A stretch of 64,000 nucleotides of DNA, from contig NZ_LN879457.1 of assembly GCF_001403615.1 (NCBI RefSeq), positions 1 to 64,000 on the forward strand, read 5' to 3'. Within the stretch, counting starts at the first letter, position 1. Every line of letters starts with the position of its first letter. The stretch comes from Desnuesiella massiliensis. GTDB lineage: Bacteria; Bacillota; Clostridia; Clostridiales; Clostridiaceae. Below the pieces are notes generated by a model. The model had not been told where the DNA came from, did not search any database, and was given only the letters and a program-made list of their open reading frames with translations. Shown one piece after another: positions 7,818 through 16,771 of this stretch. A program made the position numbers and the translations under genes.

Positions 7818-8750
7818 ATGAAGGATTTTATAGGACATGAAAATATAATAAGAAGCTTTGATATGGCTATAGCTTCAGAAAAACTATCCCATGCCCACCT
7901 TATTGTTGGAGAAGACGGCTTAGGTAAAAGCGTTGTAGCAAAAGACTTTGCGTTAAAAATTCTAGGTAAGAAAGATAATAAGCAATATGCAGATATACTA
8001 GAATTTCGAAATTCGAAAAAGAGTATAGGAGTAGATGAGATAAGAAAAATAATAGATGAAACCAATAAAAAGCCTTATGAAGGCGATAAAAAGGTGGTTA
8101 TCATATATGATGGGGATAAACTTACTACTCAAGCTCAGAATGCTTTTTTGAAAACCATTGAAGAGCCACCTAAAGGGGTATATATTATAATTTTAAGCGA
8201 AAATATTGAAGCTATATTAAATACTATAAGATCTAGATGTCAGATACATAAATTAAAAAGATTAAGTGTTGATGAAATTAGAGAATTTATATCAAAAAAA
8301 TATGGTGATTTAGATAGTAAATATATAGATATTATTAATACCTTTAGTGACGGTATACCCGGACGAGCAGAAAAATTTATTGAAGACAATGTTTTTAATG
8401 AACTAAGAGCTTTAATTTTAGACATAATAAAAAAGATAAGCGAGAAGAATATTAATAATATTATTAAGTATGAAGAAAACTTAATTAAATATAAGGATTT
8501 TTATGAAGAGATTTTAAATATATTTTTATTATATATAAGAGATATAATTATGTATAAAGAATTAGGAAATGATAATTATATATTAAATAGAGATAAAATA
8601 CATGAAATTAAAGAGCTATCCAATATGCTCTCCTTTAAGACACTAGATTTAATGATTAATGTAATAAATGAAACAAGATATACTTTAGATAGCAATGTTA
8701 GCGCATCAATGACTTTTGATGTTATGCTACTTAATATGTTGGAGGTTTAA
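7818..8750 (+). CDS. holB: DNA polymerase III delta-prime subunit
   Basis: Clamp-loader subunit of the replicative polymerase. The 310-residue protein has the AAA+ layout: HAHLIVGEDGLGKSVVAKDFA (P-loop like, about 26-46), KKVVIIYDGDKL (Walker B region), AQNAFLKTIEEPP and the SRC motif in TIRSRCQ. In-frame GTG codons at 7806 and 7812 overlap or crowd the AAGGAG site, so ATG 7818 is chosen. In B. subtilis yaaR lies between yaaQ and holB; it is absent here, leaving a 16-nt gap. The gene is followed at once by ricT. Confidence 0.88.
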   Translation: MKDFIGHENIIRSFDMAIASEKLSHAHLIVGEDGLGKSVVAKDFALKILGKKDNKQYADILEFRNSKKSIGVDEIRKIIDETNKKPYEGDKKVVIIYDGDKLTTQAQNAFLKTIEEPPKGVYIIILSENIEAILNTIRSRCQIHKLKRLSVDEIREFISKKYGDLDSKYIDIINTFSDGIPGRAEKFIEDNVFNELRALILDIIKKISEKNINNIIKYEENLIKYKDFYEEILNIFLLYIRDIIMYKELGNDNYILNRDKIHEIKELSNMLSFKTLDLMINVINETRYTLDSNVSASMTFDVMLLNMLEV

Positions 8751-8751
8751 T

Positions 8752-9657
8752 ATGATAAAAGTAGTAGGAGTACGCTTTAAAAAGGCAGGCAAGATATATT
8801 ATTTTGATCCCGTTGATTTTGAAATCAAAAAGGGTGATAGCTTAATAGTAGAAACTGCAAGAGGCATAGAGTTTGGAGAATGTGTAATACACCCTAAAGA
8901 AGTAAGCGAAAATGAAATAGTAGCTCCCTTAAAAAGCGTGCTAAGAATAGCTACAGAGGAAGATATTCAAAGACATAACGAAAATAAGACAAAAGAAAAA
9001 GAGGCTTTTAATATATGTTTAGAAAAGATTGAGCTCCATGGGTTAGTGATGAAGTTGATAGATGTAGAGTATACCTTTGATAATAACAAAGTTATATTTT
9101 ATTTTACTGCCGATGGTAGGGTAGACTTTAGGGAATTAGTTAAAGATTTAGCTACTATATTTAAAACAAGAATTGAACTTAGACAAATAGGAGTAAGAGA
9201 TGAAGCTAAAATGATAGGTGGATTAGGACCTTGCGGAAGACCTTTGTGCTGCTCTAGCTTCTTAGGAGATTTTACTTCAGTTTCAATAAAGATGGCTAAG
9301 GAACAAAATTTATCTTTAAATCCTACAAAAATATCCGGTATCTGTGGAAGGTTAATGTGCTGCTTAAACTATGAGCAAGAAACTTATGAAGATATAAGAA
9401 AGAAAATGCCAAGGGTAGGATCTATAATAAGGACAGAAAGAGGGCAAGGTGAGGTTATCTCCAATAATACCATAAAAGAAACCGTAAAGGCAAAAATAAA
9501 GATTCACGATGAGGAAGTCATTGAAGAATTTAATATAAGGGATATAACTCTTATTTCTGGCTCTTATGAAGGAACTATAGAGGACACAGAAATTAAAATT
9601 GAGGTTGAAGATAAAGAAGATGCAAGTTTAATTCAAGATTTGTTTAAAGGTAATTAA
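8752..9657 (+). CDS. ricT: RicT (YaaT), PSP1-domain iron-sulfur protein
   Basis: In Bacillus RicT works with RicA and RicF to direct mRNA processing by RNase Y and to support sporulation and biofilm formation. The 301-residue protein has the PSP1 domain at the N-terminus and the two conserved cysteine clusters: GPCGRPLCCSSF and SGICGRLMCCLNYE (about 160-205), which hold [4Fe-4S] in the Ric complex. ATG 8752 lies one base after the holB stop, with GGAGG inside holB, so the two are translationally coupled; an upstream in-frame start inside holB is not used. Confidence 0.9.
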   Translation: MIKVVGVRFKKAGKIYYFDPVDFEIKKGDSLIVETARGIEFGECVIHPKEVSENEIVAPLKSVLRIATEEDIQRHNENKTKEKEAFNICLEKIELHGLVMKLIDVEYTFDNNKVIFYFTADGRVDFRELVKDLATIFKTRIELRQIGVRDEAKMIGGLGPCGRPLCCSSFLGDFTSVSIKMAKEQNLSLNPTKISGICGRLMCCLNYEQETYEDIRKKMPRVGSIIRTERGQGEVISNNTIKETVKAKIKIHDEEVIEEFNIRDITLISGSYEGTIEDTEIKIEVEDKEDASLIQDLFKGN

Positions 9658-9669
9658 GGGGGATATTAT

Positions 9670-9876
9670 ATGAAATCTTTGCTAAGGGTATGTAATATGA
9701 ATACTATAGAGGATGTAAATAGTATTCGTAGGGCCATAGCTGGTAATGAGGGAGTATTAGCTTGCGAAATAAGCAAGGAAAAGGGAGAAATTCAAATAAT
9801 ATATGATACTTACTTTGTAGAGATAGAGAGCATAATCGAATCTATAGAGGATTTAGGCTATACTGTTTTAGAGTAA
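9670..9876 (+). CDS. HMA-like (ferredoxin-fold) small protein without metal ligands
   Basis: A 68-residue protein with the beta-alpha-beta pattern of heavy-metal-associated domains: LLRVCNMNTIEDVNSIRRAIAGNEGVLACEIS...IIYD..FVEIESIIESIEDLGYTV. The place of the MxCxxC metal loop reads RVCNMNTIE, with a single Cys, so copper binding is unlikely. It follows ricT by 12 nt, with TAAGGGGG as ribosome site, and is probably the last gene of the operon. Function unknown; it may be a structural or regulatory ferredoxin-fold partner. Confidence 0.65.
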   Translation: MKSLLRVCNMNTIEDVNSIRRAIAGNEGVLACEISKEKGEIQIIYDTYFVEIESIIESIEDLGYTVLE

Positions 9877-9916
9877 TCTAACAAGATTGGTGATAAGTAA
9901 GAAAATAGAATAAAAT

Positions 9917-9953
9917 AAAAACCCTTTAGATTAAAACTCTTTGGGGTTTTTTT
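9917..9953 (+). terminator. Rho-independent terminator
   Basis: AAAACCC (9917-9923) pairs with GGGGTTTT (9943-9950), followed by T residues. It closes the gin-to-HMA operon, just ahead of the ferredoxin gene. Confidence 0.65.
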
Positions 9954-10032
9954 ATGTAAAATGTATGTAGTTATTTTTCTTCATAGGACTAAAATATCTT
10001 TAAAATTTAGAAAAAGCATGATAAAATATTAA

Positions 10033-10050
10033 TGGACAGATACTTGTCCA
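10033..10050 (+). promoter_or_regulatory. Palindrome in the ferredoxin leader
   Basis: TGGACA-6 nt-TGTCCA (10033-10050) lies just after an AT-rich promoter-like region (GATAAAAT near 10020) and before the AGGAGGTG ribosome site at 10060. It could be an operator or a 5' stabilising hairpin for the abundant ferredoxin mRNA. Confidence 0.4.
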
Positions 10051-10072
10051 ATTAACTTAGGAGGTGTTTTTA

Positions 10073-10243
10073 ATGGCATACAAAATTATTGACGCTTGTG
10101 TAAGCTGTGGAGCATGTGCTTCAGAATGTCCTGTTAACGCTATAAGTCAAGGAGACACTCAATTCGTTATAGATGCTGATTCTTGCATCGATTGCGGAAA
10201 CTGTGCAAATGTTTGCCCAGTAGGAGCTCCAGTTCAAGAATAA
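10073..10243 (+). CDS. Clostridial-type 2[4Fe-4S] ferredoxin
   Basis: Low-potential electron carrier of anaerobic metabolism (for example pyruvate:ferredoxin oxidoreductase and hydrogenase). The 56-residue protein has two CxxCxxCxxxCP motifs: CVSCGACASECP (9-20) and CIDCGNCANVCP (38-49), each with the Pro after the last Cys, and the pseudo-twofold symmetry of the C. pasteurianum protein. ATG 10073 follows AGGAGGTG. A single-gene transcript with its own terminator. Its presence fits a strict anaerobe. Confidence 0.96.
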   Translation: MAYKIIDACVSCGACASECPVNAISQGDTQFVIDADSCIDCGNCANVCPVGAPVQE

Positions 10244-10257
10244 TTTGAACCTAAGAA

Positions 10258-10292
10258 GACCGTCTTTTTATGAGGACGGTCCTTTTTATTTT
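10258..10292 (+). terminator. Rho-independent terminator after ferredoxin
   Basis: GACCGTC (10258-10264) pairs with GACGGTC (10275-10281), followed by a T-rich tract. Confidence 0.85.
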
Positions 10293-10414
10293 TATTATGC
10301 CTATTACGTAACAGAAATTTATCTTTGCAAATTGAGTTTTCTTTTAATTTAGTGTAAAATCAAACTATAAATTCCATTAAAAGATAATACTTGGATAATT
10401 AAGGGGGGGCTTAT

Positions 10415-12049
10415 ATGATTAATTCTTTAAGGAAGAAAATAACTTTGGGGTTTGTTTTAATAACAGTTATTTCTTCAATTCTGTTTTTCGGTTTGTCATA
10501 TATGGAATTGAAAAAATCCATAGAAACCCAAACTGAAAATAGTGCTAATATTATAGCTGAGCAAATTAGGAATAGTATAAGCGGCTATAGTACAGAAGAG
10601 GTTAGTATCATTCAAGGAATAATTAGTAAGTATAGAAGTGATTCTATCGAGCATGTGTCAGTAATAAATAAAATTAAAAGAGTTGTAGCTCATACAGACA
10701 ATGGAAAGGTTGGTTCTACAAGCAAAGAAGGTCGGATAGAGCAGGTTTTAAATACTTCTGAATCTGTTTCTTATGAGAGCATTAACGAAAAAGGTGAACC
10801 TGTACATAATTCTATAATGCCTCTTATAAAAGACTCTCAATTGGTTGGAGTTATATCTATAGGCATTCCTCTAACGGACATGAAAAAAATAATTGATCAA
10901 GCTGCATTAAAAATAGTAATCCTTTCTGCAATAATATTAATTATATCTTCAGTATTGGGATTTTTCATTTCTAAAAGCTTAGTGAAGCCTTTGACAGTAC
11001 TAATGAAGGCTTTAGAGAAGGTGTCGGAAGGAAACTTTACAGTAGATTTAAAGGTTGAAACTAAAGATGAAATAGGAAAGCTATCTGGTATAATGGAAAG
11101 CACCTTAAAAGTTTTAAGAGGCATGATTAAAGATATCAAAGAAACCACTAATACCTTAGGAAATTTAGCAGAAACTCTTGCGAGCTCTAGCCAGGAGTTA
11201 GCAGCCTCCAGTGAAGAGGTGGCAACCTCTGTTCAAGGCACTTCTCAAGGGGCCAATAAGCAAGCTTTTGAGCTTTCAGAAACCCTGATGTTACTTCAGA
11301 GCTTTGAATCTACATTAAGTGACATGGAATTAAAGCTTAAAGACGTATCCTTAGGAAGTGGAAGAATAAAAGAAAGTGCAGATCTAGGAACTAGCAAAAT
11401 AGATGAGTTATCTGTTTCCATTAAGGATGTGACAGTGACTTTCAAAAAGGTCGAAGAGAAGCTTAATGGATTAAATTTAAGTGTAGGAAAGATTACCTCT
11501 ATAACAGATGTAATAAATAATGTGGCAGAACAAACAAATTTATTGGCATTAAACGCAGCTATTGAGGCAGCAAGAGCAGGAGAAGTAGGTAGGGGGTTCG
11601 CGGTGGTCTCGGATGAGATAAGAAAATTAGCAGAACAAGTACTGCAATCCTCTAAAGATATAGCTAATATTGTAAAAGAAATAACACTAGAAACTAAAGA
11701 GGTTTACCATAGTGCACAGTCTGTATCAAGTAAAATTGATAGGCAAATGATGAGCCTAGAAGATACAGTAACCTCTTTTCAAGGAATTATTTCTGAGGTT
11801 GAGAAAATAGACCCTAAAATTAAGGAGAGCTATACTGCCTTAGAAAATACTATAGACTCTAAAGATACTATAATAAGAAAAATTGATGAGGTCTCTAAGG
11901 TATCACAGGATGTATCCACTTCCTCTGAGGAAATTGCGGCTACAGTCCAGGAGCAAACTGCTACTACTCAGGAATTTACATCTACTGCTTTAGAGCTAGA
12001 TAATATTGCAAAAGCTTTATCGGATAATGTATCAAAGTTTAGAATATAA
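10415..12049 (+). CDS. Methyl-accepting chemotaxis protein
   Basis: Membrane chemoreceptor that controls the CheA kinase. The 544-residue protein has a membrane segment at about 11-30, an extracytoplasmic sensing region of about 130 residues (single-Cache-like size), a second membrane segment at about 163-187, a HAMP domain (about 188-240) and a long signalling coiled coil. The hairpin tip is the highly conserved [36 protein letters not shown], near 371-410. The ligand cannot be inferred. Start ATG 10415 follows a G-rich site (AAGGGGGGG). A monocistronic unit with its own terminator. Confidence 0.93.
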   Translation: MINSLRKKITLGFVLITVISSILFFGLSYMELKKSIETQTENSANIIAEQIRNSISGYSTEEVSIIQGIISKYRSDSIEHVSVINKIKRVVAHTDNGKVGSTSKEGRIEQVLNTSESVSYESINEKGEPVHNSIMPLIKDSQLVGVISIGIPLTDMKKIIDQAALKIVILSAIILIISSVLGFFISKSLVKPLTVLMKALEKVSEGNFTVDLKVETKDEIGKLSGIMESTLKVLRGMIKDIKETTNTLGNLAETLASSSQELAASSEEVATSVQGTSQGANKQAFELSETLMLLQSFESTLSDMELKLKDVSLGSGRIKESADLGTSKIDELSVSIKDVTVTFKKVEEKLNGLNLSVGKITSITDVINNVAEQTNLLALNAAIEAARAGEVGRGFAVVSDEIRKLAEQVLQSSKDIANIVKEITLETKEVYHSAQSVSSKIDRQMMSLEDTVTSFQGIISEVEKIDPKIKESYTALENTIDSKDTIIRKIDEVSKVSQDVSTSSEEIAATVQEQTATTQEFTSTALELDNIAKALSDNVSKFRI

Positions 12050-12057
12050 GCATATGT

Positions 12058-12120
12058 AAAAACCTTTAAAATGTAAGTTAAAGAAAAATAAACCTTGCAT
12101 TTTAAAGGTTTATTTTTTTA
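12058..12120 (+). terminator. Rho-independent terminator after the chemoreceptor gene
   Basis: AAAACCTTTAAAATGTAAG pairs with CTTGCATTTTAAAGGTTT across a 12-nt loop, followed by TATTTTTTTA. One of the longest stems in the window. Confidence 0.85.
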
Positions 12121-12202
12121 TATATAGAGAAAACTAAATAAATATATTAAGTAATTACTAAACTGATACGTTAATGAATCCTTGGAAGTATGGTGATGAG
12201 TT

Positions 12203-13843
12203 ATGAAACTTAATTTAATTAGGGGCTATGATGGATTAAACATTAATGAGATAAAAAAGCTATTTAAAATTGAAGTAGAAACTGAAGATATAAGAGAGGT
12301 ATATTTTTATCTAAAAAGATATTTCTATATAAATTATAAAATAGGAACTAAAGAAAAAATAATCAATATAACCTATAGTTCTGGAAAAGCAGAAATATGG
12401 GTTACATATACATACTTTAAAATATCAAAGTATATATTGGAATCTTTTGAGGTACATGAAGTTATAGACAACATTATAGCTAATTCTAAGAATATTTTGG
12501 AGAATTGCTGGCAATCAAGAGTAATAATCGAGACAGAGAGAAAACACATACCTTTTATAATAATTGATGAGGATATCTTGCAATTAGGTTATGGAAAAAA
12601 CTCCATAAGAGTTAGGGAAGATAATTATGCTTCTATTAACATGGAGAAGGCAGCAAACATACCTATAATTTCAATAACAGGTACTAATGGAAAGACAACC
12701 ACTGCAAGAATAATTTATCACATACTTAATAAATTGGGATATATCACAGGCTTAGCTTCCACAGGAGGAATATTTATAAATAATGAAAATATTAAGCAAG
12801 GTGATACTACAGGTTATATAAGTGCAAGAGAGATATTAAAGAGTGAAGAAGTAGAAATAGCAGTTTTAGAAACTGCCAGAGGAGGAATTATAAAAAGAGG
12901 TCTAGGCTATGATGAGGCCAAGGTTGCCATTATTACATCTCTATCCGAGGACCATATTGGCATGGGTGGGATCAATGATTTAGATGAATTAGCAAGGGTG
13001 AAGGCTTTAACTACTAAAGTCTTAGGCCATGATGGTGTTATAATTATGAAAGGAGAAGAAAGGCTTTTAAAATATATAGATAAAAGTAAAGAACTGTATT
13101 TATTTGATATCGAAAAAAGCCATGTTTTAACTCAACATTTTTCTAAAAAAGGAAAAGGTTTTTATCTTGAAGAGGAGCATATAAGATATTTTAATGGCTA
13201 TTATGAGCAGGATTTAATCAATATTAGAAATATAAGCTTTACTCATGGTGGCATTTCTTATAGCAATATAAAGAATTTAATGGCGGCTCTTGGGGCCACC
13301 ATGCAGATACATAAAAATGTTGAGGATATAATAAATGCTGTAAAGGAATTAAAATGCGATTTAGCTACTAATCCTGGACGGCAAAATATATTAGATATAA
13401 AGGATTTTAAAGTAATCTTAGACTATGGTCATAATAGTGAGGCTTTTTATGAGGTCTTTGAAATAGCAAAAAAACTAGAACCTTCAAGAATAACCGCCAT
13501 TATATCTGCTGCTGGAGATAGAAAGGATTTATATATTAAAGAACTAGGAGAAATATCTGCTAAATATAGTGACTACGTAATAATCAGGGAGCATGAAGAT
13601 TTAAGAGGAAGAGTACCTGGAGAAGCAGCCTCAATTATAAGAAAGGGCGTTGAAGAAGGTAGATATGACATGGAAAGATGCATCACTATTTATAAAGAGC
13701 AGGATGCATTGAGATATGCCATGAAGAAGGCTATAAAAGATGAGGTCATTGTTTTGTTTACTCAATGCTTAAATGTGGTAATACCTGTGATAAATGAATA
13801 TTTAAAATCCATAGGTGAGCGGACTTTTAGGCATCCTTACTAA
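12203..13843 (+). CDS. Cyanophycin-synthetase-like Mur ligase lacking the ATP-grasp domain
   Basis: A 546-residue ATP-dependent amide ligase. Residues about 153-540 match the Mur-ligase half of cyanophycin synthetase: P-loop ITGTNGKTTTAR (158-169), QGDTTGYISAREIL, AVLETARGGIIKRGLGYD, SEDHIGMGGI and PGRQN. Residues 1-135 look like the CphA N-domain, ending in LQLGYGKNS (126-134), which in CphA opens the ATP-grasp domain. Here only about 20 residues link it to the P-loop, so the ATP-grasp half (a few hundred residues in CphA) is missing. The product is unknown; it might add a residue to a preformed peptide. No cyanophycinase is nearby. Start ATG 12203 has a weak site (GGTGATG). Confidence 0.8.
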   Translation: MKLNLIRGYDGLNINEIKKLFKIEVETEDIREVYFYLKRYFYINYKIGTKEKIINITYSSGKAEIWVTYTYFKISKYILESFEVHEVIDNIIANSKNILENCWQSRVIIETERKHIPFIIIDEDILQLGYGKNSIRVREDNYASINMEKAANIPIISITGTNGKTTTARIIYHILNKLGYITGLASTGGIFINNENIKQGDTTGYISAREILKSEEVEIAVLETARGGIIKRGLGYDEAKVAIITSLSEDHIGMGGINDLDELARVKALTTKVLGHDGVIIMKGEERLLKYIDKSKELYLFDIEKSHVLTQHFSKKGKGFYLEEEHIRYFNGYYEQDLINIRNISFTHGGISYSNIKNLMAALGATMQIHKNVEDIINAVKELKCDLATNPGRQNILDIKDFKVILDYGHNSEAFYEVFEIAKKLEPSRITAIISAAGDRKDLYIKELGEISAKYSDYVIIREHEDLRGRVPGEAASIIRKGVEEGRYDMERCITIYKEQDALRYAMKKAIKDEVIVLFTQCLNVVIPVINEYLKSIGERTFRHPY

Positions 13844-13862
13844 ATTATTAAGGATGCCTAAA
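13826..13862. terminator. Shared palindromic terminator of two convergent genes
   Basis: TTTAGGCATCCTTA and its complement TAAGGATGCCTAAA flank a 9-nt loop (13826-13862). The arms are inside both coding ends: the Mur ligase ends FRHPY and the opposite MBL-fold protein ends FRHP, each read from one arm. T-rich flanks on both strands suggest a bidirectional terminator. Confidence 0.7.
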
Positions 13863-14498
13863 TTCAAAATAGGGATGAGTAAGTAGTAATACCTTACTTT
13901 CATTGCTGATGACATCTTGTAATAGAAAAGAAGAGGATTTTATTTCTTTAACATTATCCATATGTATTAAAAATTCTTCTACTCCTTTTATATTAAAATT
14001 TATATCTGGAGTTTTATAATGCATAGGTATCGTAATTTTGCTGTTTAAGAATTTTGATACTTTAGAGGCTTCTTTACCATTTAGTGTATAATTGCCTCCT
14101 ACAGGAATAAATAAAACATCTAAAAGGCCTATCCTTCCTAAATAATCTTGAGTTAAAAAGTGTCCTAAATCCCCTAAATGACAGATCCTAATTCCCTCTA
14201 CTTCAATTAAATATATTATATTTTTACCACGTTTATTGCCATTTACATTATCATGATAAGAAGGGATGCCAGTTATTATTATATCCTCATATGAAAATGT
14301 GCCATAGTCATTAAATATTTTAGTGTCTTCTTTAAAAGCATCAGTGTAATTGTGATCAAAATGATTATGACTTATAGTTACCACGCTTATTTGGCTCTCA
14401 AAAACATCTCCTTTTAATAGATAAGGATCTGTTATAATTTTTTTTCCTAGGGAAGTTTTTATTAAAAAACAGGAGTGACCAAGCCAACTTATTTCCAT
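13848..14498 (-). CDS. MBL-fold metal-dependent hydrolase (UlaG-like)
   Basis: Metallo-beta-lactamase-fold protein of the UlaG/YtkL type. The 216-residue protein begins MEISWLGHSCFLIKT, has the metal motif SHNHFDHN (HxHxDH, about 43-50), GIPSYHD, the metal-bridging Asp region CHLGDLGH and the late His in IPMHYKTP. Such proteins hydrolyse phosphoester, lactone or similar bonds; the substrate here is not known. ATG 14498 follows AAGGAGGT. It converges with the Mur ligase gene and shares its terminator. Confidence 0.82.
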   Translation of the reverse strand: MEISWLGHSCFLIKTSLGKKIITDPYLLKGDVFESQISVVTISHNHFDHNYTDAFKEDTKIFNDYGTFSYEDIIITGIPSYHDNVNGNKRGKNIIYLIEVEGIRICHLGDLGHFLTQDYLGRIGLLDVLFIPVGGNYTLNGKEASKVSKFLNSKITIPMHYKTPDINFNIKGVEEFLIHMDNVKEIKSSSFLLQDVISNESKVLLLTHPYFEFRHP

Positions 14499-14644
14499 AA
14501 AAGATACCTCCTTAATGCAGAATATAATTTATAGTATATCCATAATATAAAGTAGATATAATAGTAATATTGAGATAAATAAAAGTATACTAAGGTAGAC
14601 AGATATAAACCGGATATTTTACCGAATTTTAATAAATACTAGTA

Positions 14645-14698
14645 TTGAATTTACTAAAGCGCAATAATAATATTAAATTAAGGTCAAAGAAAGACAAA
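14645..14698 (+). promoter_or_regulatory. ctsR operon promoter and CtsR box
   Basis: A sigma-A-like promoter TTGAAT (14645-14650), 17 nt, TAATAT (14668-14673) is followed at once by GGTCAAAGAAAGACAAA (14682-14698). The latter matches the CtsR heptad direct repeat GGTCAAA-nnn-GGTCAAA with the second heptad degenerate. Its position at the expected start of transcription fits repression by the CtsR encoded just downstream. Confidence 0.82.
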
Positions 14699-14717
14699 GT
14701 CAGAATGGAGTGATTTG

Positions 14718-15173
14718 ATGGCCAGACTTTCTGATATAATCGAAGAATTTATAAAGTCAATGATGGAAGAAGGGCAGGGGACTGAAATACAAATTCAAAG
14801 GAATGAGCTTGCCAATTATTTTAGTTGTGCACCTTCTCAAATTAATTATGTATTAACTACAAGGTTTACTACGGATAAAGGATATATCATAGAAAGTAGA
14901 AGAGGTGGCGGAGGATATATTGTTATAAGGCAAGTGAGATATAATAATCATAAGAATTTGGCAGAGATAATAAATGAAAAAATAGGTGATAGTTTAACCT
15001 ATGATAACTCAGTTGCATTGATAGAAGGACTTGGACAAATGGAGATAATAACAGAGAGGGAAGCAAACATAATGAAAGCAGCCCTAAATGATAGAAGTCT
15101 TAATTTTAGCCCTAACAAAAATAAGTTAAGAGCTGATTTGTTAAAATCCATGATAATGGTGGTATTAAATTAA
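14718..15173 (+). CDS. ctsR: CtsR, repressor of class III stress genes
   Basis: DNA-binding repressor of clp and related heat-shock genes, inactivated at high temperature and by McsB. The 151-residue protein has the N-terminal winged HTH (RNELANYFSCAPSQINYVL) and the characteristic glycine-rich wing RGGGGYI (thermosensing tetraglycine region, about 60-66). ATG 14718 fits the GGAG site; a TTG one codon upstream is less likely. First gene of the ctsR-mcsA-mcsB-clpC operon, whose promoter carries a CtsR box, implying autoregulation. Confidence 0.95.
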   Translation: MARLSDIIEEFIKSMMEEGQGTEIQIQRNELANYFSCAPSQINYVLTTRFTTDKGYIIESRRGGGGYIVIRQVRYNNHKNLAEIINEKIGDSLTYDNSVALIEGLGQMEIITEREANIMKAALNDRSLNFSPNKNKLRADLLKSMIMVVLN

Positions 15174-15195
15174 TTTTTAGGAATGGAGTGATTTT

Positions 15196-15711
15196 ATGAT
15201 TTGTGAAAAATGTAATAAGAATCAGGCTACAGTGCATATAGTTAAGGTCATTAATGGAATTAAACAAGAGACGAATATTTGTGAGAAATGTGCAAAAGAT
15301 TATGAAGGCTTTAATTTAGGCTCTAGTATTAATTTGGATTCTCCATTCTCTTTTCAGAATTTATTAGGAGGATTAGTAGAGTATATCACTGAAAACTCTG
15401 AAAACAATAAATCTTTAGAACAAAGTTGCAATAATTGCGGTATGACCTATGGAGAGTTTAAAAAAAAGGGATTATTAGGATGTAGTGAGTGTTATAAAAC
15501 CTTCAGTAAAATGGTTATGCCTGTGGTAAAAAGGGTTCAAGGAGATATTGAGCATATTGGTAAGGTACCGGAAAAGTCAGGTAAAGAAATAGTTGAAAAA
15601 CAGCGCTTGTTAAAATTAAAGGAAGAGCTTCAAAAAGCTATTTTGTCAGAGGAATATGAAAAAGCAGCTATGCTTAGAGACGAAATAAAAGCTCTTCAAA
15701 AATCTGAGTAG
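15196..15711 (+). CDS. mcsA: McsA, zinc-binding activator of McsB
   Basis: Partner and activator of the arginine kinase McsB. The 171-residue protein has two zinc-ribbon halves with eight cysteines (CEKC at 3-6, CEKC near 30, CNNC near 78, CSEC near 95) and a C-terminal UVR motif (LKEELQKAILSEEYEKAAMLRDEI) also found in UvrB and ClpC. Operon position between ctsR and mcsB is standard; ribosome site GGAG, ATG 15196. Confidence 0.95.
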   Translation: MICEKCNKNQATVHIVKVINGIKQETNICEKCAKDYEGFNLGSSINLDSPFSFQNLLGGLVEYITENSENNKSLEQSCNNCGMTYGEFKKKGLLGCSECYKTFSKMVMPVVKRVQGDIEHIGKVPEKSGKEIVEKQRLLKLKEELQKAILSEEYEKAAMLRDEIKALQKSE

Positions 15712-15721
15712 GAGGTGCCTT

Positions 15722-16747
15722 ATGAAAAATTGGATTGATAATGTAGATGAAAATAATGAATTAATATTAAGCAGCAGAATAAGGTTAGCGAGAAACTTAA
15801 ATTTAAAACCTTTTCCACATAAATTATCTGAGGAGCAAGCAGAAGAAGTAATAAAGGAAGTAGAAAATGCCTTTTATGCCTCTTCTCATACGAAGGATCA
15901 ATTTAAAAGTATATATTTAAATAATATAGGCAATAATCAGGCTAGGGGATATTTTGAGAAGCACTTAATAAGTCCTCAGTTAATAAATACAAAGGATAAA
16001 TCAGCCTTTATAGTAAATAAAGACGAGACTATAAGCTTAATGATTAATGAAGAGGACCATATCAGATTGCAATGTATTACCTCTGGTTTTAATGTAAAAG
16101 AAGCCTACGATGTAGCAAATAAGATTGATGATATGATGGAAGAAAATTTAACTTACGCTTTCGATGAAAAACTTGGTTATAAAACAGCTTGTCCTACAAA
16201 CTTAGGTACGGGGCTAAGAGTATCCGCTATGTTACATTTACCAGCCCTTACCATGAATGATGAGATAAATGGAATATTTAAGGCACTTACTCAGGTAGGG
16301 ATGACCATTAGAGGCTTATATGGAGAGGGATCAAAGGTAGAAGGTAATATATATCAAGTTTCTAATCAAATTACGCTAGGAGTAAATGAGGGAGACATTA
16401 TAAATAATATTGAGGCTGTAGTGGCACAGCTTACAAGTCAAGAATATAGGGCTAGAGAGCAATTTATAAACAAATACAAATACGAATTAGAAGATAAGAT
16501 TTATAGGTCATTAGGAATACTTAAGACCGCTGTGATATTATCCTCAAAAGAATGTCTTGATCTTCTATCCAATGTAAGAATGGGCATAGAAATGGGATTG
16601 ATTAAAGATATGGATAGAGGGTTCTTTAATAAGCTATTAATAGATACTCAACCTTATTCCCTACAACTAAATATAGGTAGAGAATTAGATGCCAAGGAAA
16701 GAGACATTGAGAGAGCTACTTTAGTTAGAAATTATATAAACAAATAA
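15722..16747 (+). CDS. mcsB: McsB protein-arginine kinase
   Basis: ATP:guanido phosphotransferase-family enzyme that phosphorylates arginines on proteins, marking them for ClpCP. The 341-residue protein shows the nucleotide-binding arginines in ILSSRIRLARNL and the catalytic-loop signature CPTNLGTGLRVS (near 160-171), plus RGLYGEGS. McsB lacks the N-terminal domain of creatine kinases, as here. Ten nt after mcsA, ribosome site AGGAGGTG. Confidence 0.95.
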   Translation: MKNWIDNVDENNELILSSRIRLARNLNLKPFPHKLSEEQAEEVIKEVENAFYASSHTKDQFKSIYLNNIGNNQARGYFEKHLISPQLINTKDKSAFIVNKDETISLMINEEDHIRLQCITSGFNVKEAYDVANKIDDMMEENLTYAFDEKLGYKTACPTNLGTGLRVSAMLHLPALTMNDEINGIFKALTQVGMTIRGLYGEGSKVEGNIYQVSNQITLGVNEGDIINNIEAVVAQLTSQEYRAREQFINKYKYELEDKIYRSLGILKTAVILSSKECLDLLSNVRMGIEMGLIKDMDRGFFNKLLIDTQPYSLQLNIGRELDAKERDIERATLVRNYINK

Positions 16748-16771
16748 TTAGTTTTATAGGAGGTGTAACCT

